A stretch of 64,000 nucleotides of DNA from Serratia nematodiphila DZ0503SBS1 (GCF_000738675.1 NZ_JPUX01000001.1:3038001-3102000); one strand, 5' to 3'. Shown: positions 46,462 to 56,064, numbered from the stretch's first letter. Translations and numbers: made by a program. The notes: a model not told the origin generated them from the sequence alone.

Positions 46462-47129
46462 GCGTAATTGCACTGGAGAACCTGAGCGTCAGTCACCGCC
46501 AGGGCTACGAGCTGCGCACCGTGGCGCATGAGGTTAACCTGCACATCGAACCGGGTGAGTGTTTCGGGCTGGTGGGGCCTTCCGGCTGCGGCAAGTCCTC
46601 GTTGCTGTGGGTGCTGGCCGGGCTGAATGGCAGCTGGCAGGGCGGTTTTGAGCTGCTGGGGCGGCGGCTGCAGCCGGGGCAGGCATTTACCGGCGAGCTG
46701 CGGCGCGAGGTGCAGATGGTGTTTCAGGATCCCTATGCTTCGCTACATCCCAAGCACCGGCTGTTGCGCACGCTGTCGGAACCGCTCAAACTGCTGCAGG
46801 AAAGCGATATCGAACGCAAGATCAGCGCGGGCTTTCGCCAGGTGGGGTTGGATCCGCGCCTGCTGGATCGCTACCCGCATCAGCTGTCGGGCGGCCAGCG
46901 GCAGCGCGTGGCGATCGTGCGCGCATTGTTGCTGCGGCCTAAGTTGTTGTTGCTGGATGAACCGACTTCGGCGTTGGACATGTCGGTGCAGGCGGAGATC
47001 CTCAATCTGCTCAACGAGCTGAAGCAGGCGGGCGATCTGACTATGGTGCTGGTCAGCCACGATGCGGACGTGATTGACCATATGTGCGATCGTTCGGTGG
47101 CAATGGCGCACGGCCGCATCATCATTTAA
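46458..47129 (+). CDS. Peptide-type ABC transporter ATPase 2
   Basis: This DppF-type ATPase has 223 residues, shorter than the usual 320 or so because the C-terminal oligopeptide-transport extension is missing. Walker A GPSGCGKS, signature LSGGQRQRVAIVRA and Walker B LLLLDEPTSALD are intact. The ATG overlaps the first ATPase's stop (ATGA). Confidence 0.92.
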   Translation: MSVIALENLSVSHRQGYELRTVAHEVNLHIEPGECFGLVGPSGCGKSSLLWVLAGLNGSWQGGFELLGRRLQPGQAFTGELRREVQMVFQDPYASLHPKHRLLRTLSEPLKLLQESDIERKISAGFRQVGLDPRLLDRYPHQLSGGQRQRVAIVRALLLRPKLLLLDEPTSALDMSVQAEILNLLNELKQAGDLTMVLVSHDADVIDHMCDRSVAMAHGRIII

Positions 47130-47134
47130 ACCTG

Positions 47135-47155
47135 TGCCCGCCAACGCGGCGGGCA
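47135..47155 (+). terminator. Hairpin between the ATPase gene and the second binding-protein gene
   Basis: TGCCCGCC, loop AACGC and GGCGGGCA form an 8-base stem just after the ATPase stop. No T-run follows. It may lower or separate expression of the second binding-protein gene, which has a 132-base leader of its own. Confidence 0.55.
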
Positions 47156-47261
47156 TATCCATCTTGGTAATAAATAAAGCAATTTATCGTCGTTCTTCTG
47201 TTAATTCTTACCCCCTACACTCGAAAAACAGCGCAACCGCGTGATTGTGGAGAGTGTATCG

Positions 47262-48836
47262 ATGAAACGGTTAATTCCAACCTTATTGTATGGCGCGCTG
47301 GCGGCCGCTTTCGGTGCGCAGGCTGCCACCCCGCAGGATACCTTGGTGGTGGTCAGTTCGTTGGAGGGCATTATCAGCCTCGATCCGGCGGAGAGCTTTG
47401 AAACCGTCAGTTCGGCCAATCTGGTCAACCTCTATCAGCGCCTGGTGGCGCCGGATCGCGCCGCGCCGCAAAAGCTGGCGCCGGACGCCGCAGGCAGTTG
47501 GCAAGCGGGCGCCGATGGCCGCAGCCTGACCTTTACCCTGAAACCGCAGCAGCGTTTCGCTTCCGGCAACCCGCTGCGGCCAGAAGATGTGATTTTTTCG
47601 CTGGTTCGCGCGGTGAAGCTGAACAAGGCGCCGTCGTTTATTCTCGGCGAGTTTGGCTGGACGCCGGATAACGTTGAGCAACAGCTGAAGAAGGTGGGAG
47701 ATAACCAGGTGCAACTCAGTTGGCCCGCCAACATCGGCAGCGAGTTGGCGCTGCGGCTGCTGACGGCGAATGTGGCTTCGATCGTGGATGAAAAGCTGTT
47801 GAACGAGCACGCGCAGCAGGGGGACTACGGTAACGGCTGGCTGCGCAGCCATTCCGCCGGCGGCGGCCCGTATCGGGTGAACAACTATGTGCCGCATGAA
47901 GCGCTGCTGTTTGGCCGTAATGACTACGCTCCGTCGCCGGCAAGGTTGAAAACGGTGTTGTTCAAGAACGTCAGCGACGCCGGTACCCGCCGTTTGCTGT
48001 TGCTGAAAGGGGATGCCGACGTGGCCTACGATCTGGGGGCCGACCAGTTCGACTCACTGCGTAACGCGTCTGGCGTGCGCATTGAGCAGGCCGATGCGCC
48101 CCGGATCTATTACCTCGGTTTCAACACCGGCAGCAAAGACAATCCGGCGCTGGGCAATCCGGCGTTGTGGCAGGCGGCGCGCTGGCTGGTCGATTATCAG
48201 AGCATCGCCGAGCAACTGCTGAAAGGGCAATATCGCGTGCATCAGGCCTTCTTGCCGCAGGGATTGGACGGGGCACTCGACGATCGGCCGTTTAAGCTCG
48301 ACGTGGACAAAGCCAAACAGATCCTGCGCGATGCCGGCATCGCTGAAGGCACGCGCATCGATCTTATCGTCATCAACCAACCGCCGTATACCGACATCGC
48401 GCAGGCGCTGCAGGCCAGTTTTGCGCAGGCCGGGCTGCGGTTGGATATCCATCCGGTGGTAGAAAGCGATCTGTGGGGCAAGATGCGCGGCCGCGATTTT
48501 CAGGCGATCTTCACCTACTGGGGCGCCGACTACCTGGATCCGAACACCAACGCCAGCGCCTTTGCCTATAACGTGCCCGGTGGGCCGAAAACCCTGGCTT
48601 GGCGCACCCAGTGGAACATTCCCGCCATCAGCGCGGAAACGCGCGCCGCGGCTGCGGAAGGGAACAGCGCCGCGCGCAGCGCACGTTACGTCACGTTGCA
48701 ACGGGAACTGCAGGCCAGTTCGCCGTATGTGGTGGCGCTGCAGGGGCAAACGCTGGTGGCATTGCGGGACAACGTCGAAGGTGCCCGGTTGGATATCGCC
48801 AACAGCATGCTGTATCTGGATCGGGTCAGCAAGTAG
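47262..48836 (+). CDS. Peptide-type ABC transporter binding protein 2
   Basis: This 524-residue periplasmic protein is a clear paralogue of the one at 42140: FASGNPLRPEDVIFSL and DIAQALQASFAQ are shared word for word. GGAGAG precedes the chosen ATG, and the signal peptide ends near GAQAAT. The mature protein also has no cysteine and only two methionines. A second receptor for one permease/ATPase set suggests a wider substrate range. Substrate unknown. Confidence 0.88.
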   Translation: MKRLIPTLLYGALAAAFGAQAATPQDTLVVVSSLEGIISLDPAESFETVSSANLVNLYQRLVAPDRAAPQKLAPDAAGSWQAGADGRSLTFTLKPQQRFASGNPLRPEDVIFSLVRAVKLNKAPSFILGEFGWTPDNVEQQLKKVGDNQVQLSWPANIGSELALRLLTANVASIVDEKLLNEHAQQGDYGNGWLRSHSAGGGPYRVNNYVPHEALLFGRNDYAPSPARLKTVLFKNVSDAGTRRLLLLKGDADVAYDLGADQFDSLRNASGVRIEQADAPRIYYLGFNTGSKDNPALGNPALWQAARWLVDYQSIAEQLLKGQYRVHQAFLPQGLDGALDDRPFKLDVDKAKQILRDAGIAEGTRIDLIVINQPPYTDIAQALQASFAQAGLRLDIHPVVESDLWGKMRGRDFQAIFTYWGADYLDPNTNASAFAYNVPGGPKTLAWRTQWNIPAISAETRAAAAEGNSAARSARYVTLQRELQASSPYVVALQGQTLVALRDNVEGARLDIANSMLYLDRVSK

Positions 48837-48982
48837 CGGGCCTGGCCGAGCTTTCTGTCGCACCAAAGGCCAACGGCGAGTGAAATCGCTGGCTGTTGCT
48901 ACCTCGGATCGCGAGATGTTGTGTCAGGGTGAAATAAAATGAAATTTCATAACGCGCTCATATGACGGTGATAGATTGGCAC

Positions 48983-49036
48983 TGAAAGGCGGCGTTGTTT
49001 ACGCCTTTCACCGCGGCCGTCCGCAATGATGCGGAC
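48983..49036. repeat. Two inverted repeats upstream of the beta-helix gene
   Basis: TGAAAGGCG/CGCCTTTCA (48983-49010, 10-base loop) and GTCCGCA/TGCGGAC (49019-49036, ATGA loop) stand in tandem just before the ribosome site at about 49047. They may form a structured leader or end the upstream transcript; neither has a T-run. Confidence 0.5.
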
Positions 49037-49056
49037 ACATCACGTCAGGAGATATT

Positions 49057-50667
49057 ATGGACAATAACGAAAACGCTTCAGGAGCGCGCGCAGCAACCTT
49101 GATCGCCACCGGTGAGGTTGTTACGCCGGAACAGTTTTATCAGGACAGCGACGGAAGCAACTGGGGGCCGGCGATCAACAAAGCGGCGGCGGCGGCGCTG
49201 CAAGCCGGCGGTACGCTGTCCCTTGGGAAGCGGGTGTATACGGTCGCCGGACACGTACTCATTCAGACGACAACGGACATCTACGGCGGCATCGGGTTGC
49301 GGGTGGTCGGATTGGGACGGGCGACCAAAATTGTCAAGACGGCGGACAGCAGTTACACCAACGAACAGGGCGAAACGAAGAAAGCGGTGATCGTGGTGAA
49401 AGGCTTCGCCAATCTGACGCTGCACGGCTTGACGTTGCGGGATGATACCGGCGTAGACGACACTCACGGCGTGTGGTTCAGCGATCGCAATATGACGAAG
49501 TTTGATATTCGCGACATCTACACCAAGGTCGGCGGTTATTCGCTGTTTGTCTCGGGCGACATGTTCATTAACTGGCTGGTGAACGTGCAGATGGAGGCAA
49601 ACGCCAATCGCCCGGGCGATGGGGTGCTGTGGATGGACAAGTCCGGCACCACCAATTTTATAGACGGCCTCTACGCCGCTCGTGCCAAGGGGACTGCGTT
49701 CAGAATTTCAGGGTTTTACTCTACTATCGGCTCGTTGGCTGCGGATGACTGCATCGGCGATATCTACTCGTTCAAAGATTTTAACGGCACGATCAATTCG
49801 TTGGGTTGCGAGAACCGCAACACGCAGCGCGCCGCCAATGTCAGCGTGTTGTCCACCAACTTTGCCCAAGGCACGATAGGCAATATCAATATCCAGGACG
49901 CGCAGAATGTGGAGAGCGGGAGCGTGTTGTGCCGATTCATCAACGAATCTCGTTGGGACATCGGTCAGTTGACTCTTTACAGCGGTTCTAAGACGCCGTT
50001 CCCGGCGGCGATCGCCGCCTGCAGCAACAATACCGAGGTAACCTTCAGTAACGTATACAACGGCGGCGTCCCGGTGGCCGGCAAAAGCACCGTCGACGTT
50101 ACGTCGTTTTTAAGCGGGGTCGAAGCGATGTACAGTCTGGGCGAGCGGGGAATTGCCCCTTCCGCCACCAGCAACCATTTGCCGCGCAATATCTCGAAAC
50201 AGCAATCGTGGACTTTTTTAGGCACCCTGACCGCGCCGGATCGGCAACCAACAACGCGCATTACTCTGCAACAGGGCGTAAGCACCAAGGTGCTGGCGTG
50301 CGATTTATATATCACGTTCGATCTGTCTTCGCAGGCGACCGCCTTTGTCGTCAATAAAGGCAGCTATAGCGCGAAAGGCGCCTTTATGTTGCGGCGCACC
50401 GGGCCGTTAAGCTGCGAAATATATTACCGCGTCGAGAAAGATTTCGGCTTTGGCAGTTATCAGGTGCAGACTACGCGCGGCAGCTACTGGCGGCCGGACG
50501 GCGTTTCATTGAGCACGCCACCCGCCGATGCGTTGGAAATCCGCAGCGATGAGGTGTTATCCACCACCAGGCTCGCGGTGATCCAGCCACTGGCCAATCC
50601 GACAACGGCCAGCACTGCGGAAGTGGCCGGATTGCTCAATCGGCTGATCGAGACACTGAAGAACTAA
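49057..50667 (+). CDS. Tailspike-like beta-helix protein
   Basis: This 536-residue protein looks like a right-handed parallel beta-helix of the pectate lyase/phage tailspike superfamily: an N-terminal NWGPAINKAAAAALQAGGTLSLG cap followed by short strand repeats (about 80-350), then a beta-rich C-terminal domain. CAGGAG precedes the ATG. It has no signal peptide and no phage genes around it. Possible roles are a polysaccharide-binding or -cleaving enzyme or a leftover phage tail protein; no catalytic residues can be assigned. Confidence 0.6.
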   Translation: MDNNENASGARAATLIATGEVVTPEQFYQDSDGSNWGPAINKAAAAALQAGGTLSLGKRVYTVAGHVLIQTTTDIYGGIGLRVVGLGRATKIVKTADSSYTNEQGETKKAVIVVKGFANLTLHGLTLRDDTGVDDTHGVWFSDRNMTKFDIRDIYTKVGGYSLFVSGDMFINWLVNVQMEANANRPGDGVLWMDKSGTTNFIDGLYAARAKGTAFRISGFYSTIGSLAADDCIGDIYSFKDFNGTINSLGCENRNTQRAANVSVLSTNFAQGTIGNINIQDAQNVESGSVLCRFINESRWDIGQLTLYSGSKTPFPAAIAACSNNTEVTFSNVYNGGVPVAGKSTVDVTSFLSGVEAMYSLGERGIAPSATSNHLPRNISKQQSWTFLGTLTAPDRQPTTRITLQQGVSTKVLACDLYITFDLSSQATAFVVNKGSYSAKGAFMLRRTGPLSCEIYYRVEKDFGFGSYQVQTTRGSYWRPDGVSLSTPPADALEIRSDEVLSTTRLAVIQPLANPTTASTAEVAGLLNRLIETLKN

Positions 50668-51332
50668 CCGAATAACGCCGGCGCATTCTGGCCGGCGTCC
50701 ATCAAGAGCAACAGCCAGCCGGCGGCCGCCAAGGCGATGCCGAAAGGTTGCCGCGTTCGCCAGGCGCGGCGGTTGCGGCGGCCGCGCGTCAATGCCATGC
50801 CTAATCCGAACATGGCCGCCAGACAGACCAGCAGCGGCAGCATCGTCCAACCGAGCCAGGCGCCCAGCGCCGCCAGCAGTTTGAAATCACCCTGGCCGAT
50901 GCCGTTACGCCGCCGCACCTGCCGATAAAGCGCATTGAGCAGCCACAAACCCCCGTAGCCGGCGGCGGCGCCGATAACCGCGTCGCCCAGCGTCGCCCAG
51001 CGAGCATCAAGATTGCACAGCATCCCGCCCCACAGCAGCGGCTGGGTTAACCGGTCCGGCAGCCACCGGTGGCGCCAGTCTAGCCAGGCCAGGGCGATCA
51101 GCAACGCCGCGGCCGGCGGTAACCACAGCCGGTGTGCTGCCGGCAGGTCGAAGGGCAGCGCCGTCAACGCCAAACCGAAGGCCGTCAGCAGCAGGCTACG
51201 GCGGCGCAATTTCGGTGGGCTGGCGCGCCCGGCCGCCATTCGCTCCAACCGGGTGATGAGCGTGAAGGCGACCGCACCTGCCGACAGCAGCGCGGTGAAA
51301 AACAGCGCGGGCCACAGTAAGGAAAGAAACAT
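50664..51332 (-). CDS. Prepilin peptidase-like protein (A24)
   Basis: This 222-residue membrane protein carries both aspartate motifs of type IV prepilin peptidases: LDWRHRWLPD and GQGDFKLLAALGAWLGW. It lacks the N-terminal CxxC zinc/methyltransferase domain found in full-length PilD/GspO. About six hydrophobic segments are visible. No pilin or secretion gene is nearby, so its substrate must be encoded elsewhere. Its end overlaps that of the beta-helix gene by four bases, tail to tail. Confidence 0.8.
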   Translation of the reverse strand: MFLSLLWPALFFTALLSAGAVAFTLITRLERMAAGRASPPKLRRRSLLLTAFGLALTALPFDLPAAHRLWLPPAAALLIALAWLDWRHRWLPDRLTQPLLWGGMLCNLDARWATLGDAVIGAAAGYGGLWLLNALYRQVRRRNGIGQGDFKLLAALGAWLGWTMLPLLVCLAAMFGLGMALTRGRRNRRAWRTRQPFGIALAAAGWLLLLMDAGQNAPALFG

Positions 51333-51761
51333 CGGGGCTCCGTCAGTCGTGAAATAGATGTTTAAAATAACGGCAAAATGCGTATTTCATCGGGGTGAAA
51401 TGCGGTGGGCTGTGAGGAATGCGCAGTTGTACGCATCGCCACTTCACGTATTGCAGAGTGAGGCAATGTCATGCGCGGAGGCGCGCAGCAGTGGGGTGTT
51501 GCGCTTTTTATCGGCAAAATCGGTGCTGAAATGGTGTGAATTCACCTGGCGGCCGGAATGGATCGGCAAATGGCGTAAGTGACGGCGTCACTGGGGAGTG
51601 ATTGGGGTTTATCCTATTGTTTCTGTTCGTCAAGCCGTTAGACTTTAAGGGAGAGGCGCCCCGGCCTGGACGGGGCGTAGGGTTTCCAGAACTGCCGCGG
51701 GAAAGGCGACAGCAAAGCAGTGGGTTGGCGTGCTCCAGGAAGGAGGGAAGCCAACGGTGTC
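51333..51761 (+). promoter_or_regulatory. Upstream region of ychO
   Basis: No gene is supported in this 429-base divergent region. The 120 bases before ychO are rich in short GC repeats that could fold (GCCCCGG/CGGGGC near 51658-51678, and GGAAGGAGGGAAGCC at 51738-51752), suggesting a structured leader, but I recognise no riboswitch class. Confidence 0.4.
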
Positions 51762-53273
51762 ATGAAAGACGTTATTCAGGCAGTACTCATCAAGACTAAA
51801 AAACGACTCTGGCGCCGACGCCAGACGGCGTGGCTGGCCGGGGCGCTGGTGTGGCTGGCCGGCGCGGCGCCCGCCTGTGCCGAATCCCCGCCGGCGCCGG
51901 AGAGCGTTGTCTCTTCCGCACCGGCCGCCGCAGATCCGGCGGCGAACTTGCCCGAACTGGGCGGCGCGCCCGATGACGCCGCGCGCGAGAAGCAGTGGGC
52001 CGAGATGGCCAAGCAGTTCGGCGAAAAAGATCTGAATAACGTTTCCCGTCAGCAGATGCGCAGCCGCGCCGAGGATTATCTGCTGGGCCAGGCGACCGGC
52101 GCGCTGCAACAGCAGGCGCAGGAACTGTTGTCGCCGCTGGGCACCGCCCGATTATCGCTGAAGATGACCGGTGAGGGGGACTTTACCGGCAGCAACGGGC
52201 AGTTATTCAGCCCGCTGTACGACGTTGACGGATTGCTGACCTACAGCCAGATCGGCTGGCTACAGCAAAGCGCCGGGGCGCTCGGTAATTTCGCGCTGGG
52301 GCAGCGCTGGATCGCCGGTGACTGGCTGCTGGGGTACAACACGGCGCTCGACAGCGATTTCGCCCGGCAGCGCAATCGCGGCAGCGTCGGCGCGGAGGCC
52401 TGGGGAGACTACCTGCGTTTCTCCACCAACTATTACTACCCGCTGTCGGCGCTGGCGCAACAGCCTGGCGATGGCGTGTTTTTCAGCCGCCCGGCGCGCG
52501 GTTACGACATTACGACGCAAGGCTATCTGCCGTTTTATCGCCAGATCGGTGGTTCGCTCAGCTATGAGCAGTATCTCGGCGATAATGTCGATCTGTTCGG
52601 CAGCGGCAAAAAACAAAACGATCCGCGCGCGATGCAGCTGGGGCTCAATTACACCCCGGTGCCGCTGGTGACGATGAAGGCGCTGCATAAGATTGGCGCG
52701 GGCGGGCAGAGCCAGGATCAGATCGAGCTGGCGCTGAGCTATCGGCTCGGGGTGCCGTTGGTGAAGCAGATTTCGCCGGAGTATGTGGCGCAGGCCAAGT
52801 CGCTGCGCGGCAGCCGCTACGATCCTATCGAACGCAAGAACGTGCCGGTGTTGGAGTTCCGCCAGCGCAAAACGCTGCAGGTGTTCCTCGCCACGCCGCC
52901 GTGGAGCCTGCAGGCGGGGGAAACCGTGCCGCTGGTGCTGGAAATCAAGGCATTGAACGGGATTTCTCACGTCAGTTGGCAGGGGGATACGCAGGCGCTG
53001 AGCCTGACGCCGCCGCACAACGCCAACGATCCGCAGGGCTGGACGGCGATCGTGCCGCCGTGGGACGATGCGCCGGGCGCCGCCAACAGCTACCGGCTAT
53101 CGGTCACGCTGGAGGACGATAAACAGCAGCGCGTGACGTCCAACTGGATAGAGCTGAAAGTGGCGCCGCCGCTGACGGCGACCGCCGGTGATGACGCGGG
53201 CCTGCCGCCGATCAAAACCCTGACGCCGCCGCCGATCCCGGCGCAAACCGGGCCGCTGTACGGCGGCGACTAA
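51762..53273 (+). CDS. ychO: Inverse autotransporter-like protein YchO
   Basis: YchO is an outer-membrane protein with an intimin/invasin-type (inverse autotransporter) beta-barrel. From the ATG at 51762 it has 503 residues, a signal peptide with a long basic start and cleavage near ACAES, the barrel (about 100-320; [42 protein letters not shown]), and one Ig-like C-terminal domain. No longer adhesin part is present. It is convergent with narL as in E. coli. AGGAGGG lies 14 bases upstream of the start, a long spacing. Confidence 0.9.
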   Translation: MKDVIQAVLIKTKKRLWRRRQTAWLAGALVWLAGAAPACAESPPAPESVVSSAPAAADPAANLPELGGAPDDAAREKQWAEMAKQFGEKDLNNVSRQQMRSRAEDYLLGQATGALQQQAQELLSPLGTARLSLKMTGEGDFTGSNGQLFSPLYDVDGLLTYSQIGWLQQSAGALGNFALGQRWIAGDWLLGYNTALDSDFARQRNRGSVGAEAWGDYLRFSTNYYYPLSALAQQPGDGVFFSRPARGYDITTQGYLPFYRQIGGSLSYEQYLGDNVDLFGSGKKQNDPRAMQLGLNYTPVPLVTMKALHKIGAGGQSQDQIELALSYRLGVPLVKQISPEYVAQAKSLRGSRYDPIERKNVPVLEFRQRKTLQVFLATPPWSLQAGETVPLVLEIKALNGISHVSWQGDTQALSLTPPHNANDPQGWTAIVPPWDDAPGAANSYRLSVTLEDDKQQRVTSNWIELKVAPPLTATAGDDAGLPPIKTLTPPPIPAQTGPLYGGD

Positions 53274-53920
53274 CCGTTTTTACCCTGCAGCACCCACACG
53301 GCGGCCTCGACGCGGGATTTTAGCTTCATCTTTTTCAGCAGGTGTTTGACGTGTACCTTGACGGTGCTTTCGGTGATGGTCAGGCGGCGGGCGATCAGCT
53401 TGTTCGGCAGCCCCTGGGCGATCAGCTTCAGAATATCCCGTTCGCGCGGCGTCAATTGCTGAATATCGCGATCGGCGCTGGGGCGGTTTTCCCGCAGGCT
53501 GGCGGCGAGGATCGGCGTCAACGTTTCGCTGAGCACCATCTGCCCGGCCGCCGCCTGATGCAGCGCCTTCAGCAGATCCTCCGGCTCCATGTCTTTCAAC
53601 AAATAACCGTCGGCGCCGCGTTTGAGCGCGCTGACGACGTCGTCTTCATGGTTGGACACGCTGAACACCACAACGCGCCCCGACAGGTCGGTCTGGCGCA
53701 GACGATCCAGCGTTTCCAGCCCGTTGATGCCGGGCATGTTGAGGTCGAGCAGGATCAGATCCGGATCGTGCTGCTCCGCCAGCGTGACCCCTTGTTCTCC
53801 GTTGCTGGCTTCGGCGATGACCTGCAGGCGAGCGTCCAAGCCAATCAGCTGTTTTACGCCGTTGCGCAGCATCGGGTGGTCGTCGATCAGTAAGATGGTG
53901 GCGGCGGTTTCTGTCGTCAT
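53270..53920 (-). CDS. narL: Nitrate/nitrite response regulator NarL
   Basis: NarL activates or represses anaerobic respiration genes when phosphorylated by NarX. The 216-residue protein has the receiver domain with phosphoacceptor D59 in [10 protein letters not shown] and a LuxR-type helix-turn-helix ([25 protein letters not shown]). It follows narX after 10 bases. Confidence 0.97.
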   Translation of the reverse strand: MTTETAATILLIDDHPMLRNGVKQLIGLDARLQVIAEASNGEQGVTLAEQHDPDLILLDLNMPGINGLETLDRLRQTDLSGRVVVFSVSNHEDDVVSALKRGADGYLLKDMEPEDLLKALHQAAAGQMVLSETLTPILAASLRENRPSADRDIQQLTPRERDILKLIAQGLPNKLIARRLTITESTVKVHVKHLLKKMKLKSRVEAAVWVLQGKNG

Positions 53921-53930
53921 GGTGTCTCCG

Positions 53931-55715
53931 TTAGTCGATGGCGTGGTTATCCGGCGTGAAGCTGACTCGCACCTCGGTGCCGCCGCCGCTGCGCGGTAAA
54001 ATGTCGCAACGGCCGTGCAGGCTCTTGGCGCGATCGCGCATGATGATCAAGCCGTAATGGTCGGGGCGGGATGTTTCGGCCGGCAGGCCGCGTCCGTTAT
54101 CGCATACGCTCAGGGTCACTTCGCCCCGTTTGTTGATGACCTGAATGCTCACCTCGCTGGCGGCGGCATGCTTAAGGATGTTGCTGAGCGCCTCGCGGGC
54201 GATCTGCAGCAGATGAATGGCCTGGTAGGCGGGCACCGTGCGCGGCCCCAGTTGGTAATCGAGGCTGATGTTCAGACCCAGTTTGGGATTGAACTCCGCT
54301 ACCGTCGATTGCAGCGCCGCCAGCAGGCCCGGTTCGGTCAGCTGCAGGCGGAAGGTGGTCAGCAGCTCGCGCAGCTGGCGATAGGCGCCGTTCAGCTCTT
54401 CGCGCATCTGCTGCACCAGCGCCTGGCTGGCGGACGAGAGCGTTTCGCCTTGCATCTGCAGGCAGGCGATCTGCATTTTCAGGCAGGAGAGCGATTGGGC
54501 GATGGAGTCGTGCAGCTCGCGGGCGATTGCCGCCCGTTCTTCCATCAGCATCAGCTGCTGCTGGTGGTCTACCTGACGTTCGATGGCCAGCACGCTGGTC
54601 AGTTGCTCCACCAAAGTGTTGACCAGCTGGCGGTGCTCATCGTTCAGCGGCTGTTGCGGCGCATGTTGCGCCACGATCACGCCGTAGTCGCCAAGTTTGT
54701 CACTCAGGCTCCAGCTCAGCGACGGGTTGTCGGGATGCTGGCGGTCGCTGTCGTGCAGGCAGGCGCTGCACACCGGATTATGGCAATGCTCCGGCCGCAA
54801 CGGCTGGTTGCCGCTCAGCTGCAGCAGCGGCTCCCGGCTGTCGTTTTCATACAGCCGCACCTGAATGGCGCGCAGCGGCGTCAGGATTTGCAGTTGGTTG
54901 AGCAGCGGCGTCAGGCGGCTGCACAATGGCTCGCTGGCGTGCAGCAGGCGGCTGGCGCGATAGAGGAAGCTCAGCATCTGATTTTTTTGCTGCAGGTCCG
55001 CGGTCTTCTCGGCTACGCGCTGCTCCAGCCCGCTGTAGGTGGCCGACAGTTCGTCAGACATGGTGTTCAACGCGCCGCCGAGCGACGCCATTTCATCCTG
55101 ATGGCCGCGCTGCGCGAAGCGGCGGCTAAAGTCGCCGCGGCCCACCGCCAACGCCATTTCCACCAGCTGCCGCCACGGATGTAGCAACCGGCGGCGCAGG
55201 TAGCAGGTGGTGCCGATCAGCAGCAGCAGGGTCAGCGCGATAAAGCCGGCCTGCACCAGCGTCACCATCAGCAGGCGGCGTTCGGTTTGCCTGTCGATAT
55301 CCGAGACCAGCTTATCCAACAGCTGCACGAAGTGCGCTACCTGCGGCGCGGCGTCGGCCGGGCGCTGCGCGCTACGCAGGCGAGGTTGCAGGGTCTGTTG
55401 CCAGTAGTCGCGCAAGGTGTCGAAAGGTTGCGTCAGCCCTTCCTGTTCCACCGAACGCTGCAGGTCGGGGCTGTTTTCGTCGCGCTCCAGTTCGCGGATC
55501 AACGCTTCATGCCGTTCATCCAGCGGCACCTGCGCCAGCAGACGGTAGCTTTGCATACGCAGCGAGCCGGCCTTGTTGATGGCATGCGCGTTGCCTTGAA
55601 TGCTTTGCGACATCCAGGCGGAAATCCCCATGCCGGCCACGCCCAGAATGCCCGACAGCAACATCAGCAGGGCGACCTGATTTACGATCGAAAGCGGGGC
55701 CAACAGGCGTTTCAT
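53931..55715 (-). CDS. narX: Nitrate/nitrite sensor kinase NarX
   Basis: NarX senses nitrate and nitrite in the periplasm and phosphorylates NarL. The start [13 protein letters not shown] gives 594 residues, close to E. coli's 598. Visible are transmembrane helix 1 (about 12-35), the ligand P-box ([15 protein letters not shown]), helix 2 (about 150-172), HAMP, a cysteine cluster ([13 protein letters not shown]) and the HisKA_3 H-box [12 protein letters not shown] with an HATPase domain. It is divergent from narK. Confidence 0.96.
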   Translation of the reverse strand: MKRLLAPLSIVNQVALLMLLSGILGVAGMGISAWMSQSIQGNAHAINKAGSLRMQSYRLLAQVPLDERHEALIRELERDENSPDLQRSVEQEGLTQPFDTLRDYWQQTLQPRLRSAQRPADAAPQVAHFVQLLDKLVSDIDRQTERRLLMVTLVQAGFIALTLLLLIGTTCYLRRRLLHPWRQLVEMALAVGRGDFSRRFAQRGHQDEMASLGGALNTMSDELSATYSGLEQRVAEKTADLQQKNQMLSFLYRASRLLHASEPLCSRLTPLLNQLQILTPLRAIQVRLYENDSREPLLQLSGNQPLRPEHCHNPVCSACLHDSDRQHPDNPSLSWSLSDKLGDYGVIVAQHAPQQPLNDEHRQLVNTLVEQLTSVLAIERQVDHQQQLMLMEERAAIARELHDSIAQSLSCLKMQIACLQMQGETLSSASQALVQQMREELNGAYRQLRELLTTFRLQLTEPGLLAALQSTVAEFNPKLGLNISLDYQLGPRTVPAYQAIHLLQIAREALSNILKHAAASEVSIQVINKRGEVTLSVCDNGRGLPAETSRPDHYGLIIMRDRAKSLHGRCDILPRSGGGTEVRVSFTPDNHAID

Positions 55716-55840
55716 AAGCGCGGGTTCCTGGCATTTGGCGCCGCAGAAGCTCAGGGGCGAAGGCGGCGATGGGGTAAACAAGTAACGATTCAGCCGTATT
55801 TTTGATTATCCCTGAGCATAACCCCATACCTCGAATGAAG

Positions 55841-55847
55841 TACCCAT
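55841..55847. promoter_or_regulatory. NarL heptamer
   Basis: TACCCAT fits the TACYYMT heptamer. It is about 200 bases upstream of the likely narK start point, the same region as distal NarL sites in E. coli. Confidence 0.5.
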
Positions 55848-55938
55848 TAGTTTCCAGCGGGGCGGCGAAGCGGTGAGGATGACGAAGTGGTTGATTATAA
55901 TTTATTGATTATAAATGATTTAATTTTTATCCGGAACG

Positions 55939-55945
55939 TACCCCT
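55939..55945. promoter_or_regulatory. NarL heptamer
   Basis: TACCCCT fits TACYYMT and is followed by AAGGGG, giving partial symmetry around the site. Confidence 0.5.
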
Positions 55946-55991
55946 AAGGGGATGAAGGCGCTATTTGTGCCGCCAACTACTTGCATTCGGG

Positions 55992-56005
55992 TTGATATAC
56001 ATCAA
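55992..56005 (+). promoter_or_regulatory. FNR site of the narK promoter
   Basis: TTGATATACATCAA is a perfect match to TTGAT-N4-ATCAA. If it is centred at -41.5, transcription would start near 56040, with TAGGGT at 56028-56033 as a weak -10 box. Confidence 0.92.
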
Positions 56006-56064
56006 CTTTGCCGCCGGGGCAGCCCCCTAGGGTGTCGGAATAATCCCCCGTGTCTGAGGTTTTT

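Larger units (their letters stand above)
55716..56064. promoter_or_regulatory. narX-narK control region
   Basis: This 349-base divergent region contains an FNR site, two NarL heptamers and AT-rich DNA between about 55890 and 55935. It has no gene. The layout resembles the E. coli narK promoter, which needs FNR and is activated by NarL. Confidence 0.8.

Noticed and set aside
51358..51582. 74-codon plus-strand ORF upstream of ychO
   Set aside because: No ribosome site, no family resemblance and unusual amino-acid composition; more likely chance in GC-rich DNA.
51640..51761. Riboswitch in the ychO leader
   Set aside because: The region is GC-rich with repeats, but compared by eye with TPP, cobalamin, cyclic-di-GMP and molybdenum-cofactor classes no conserved core was found.
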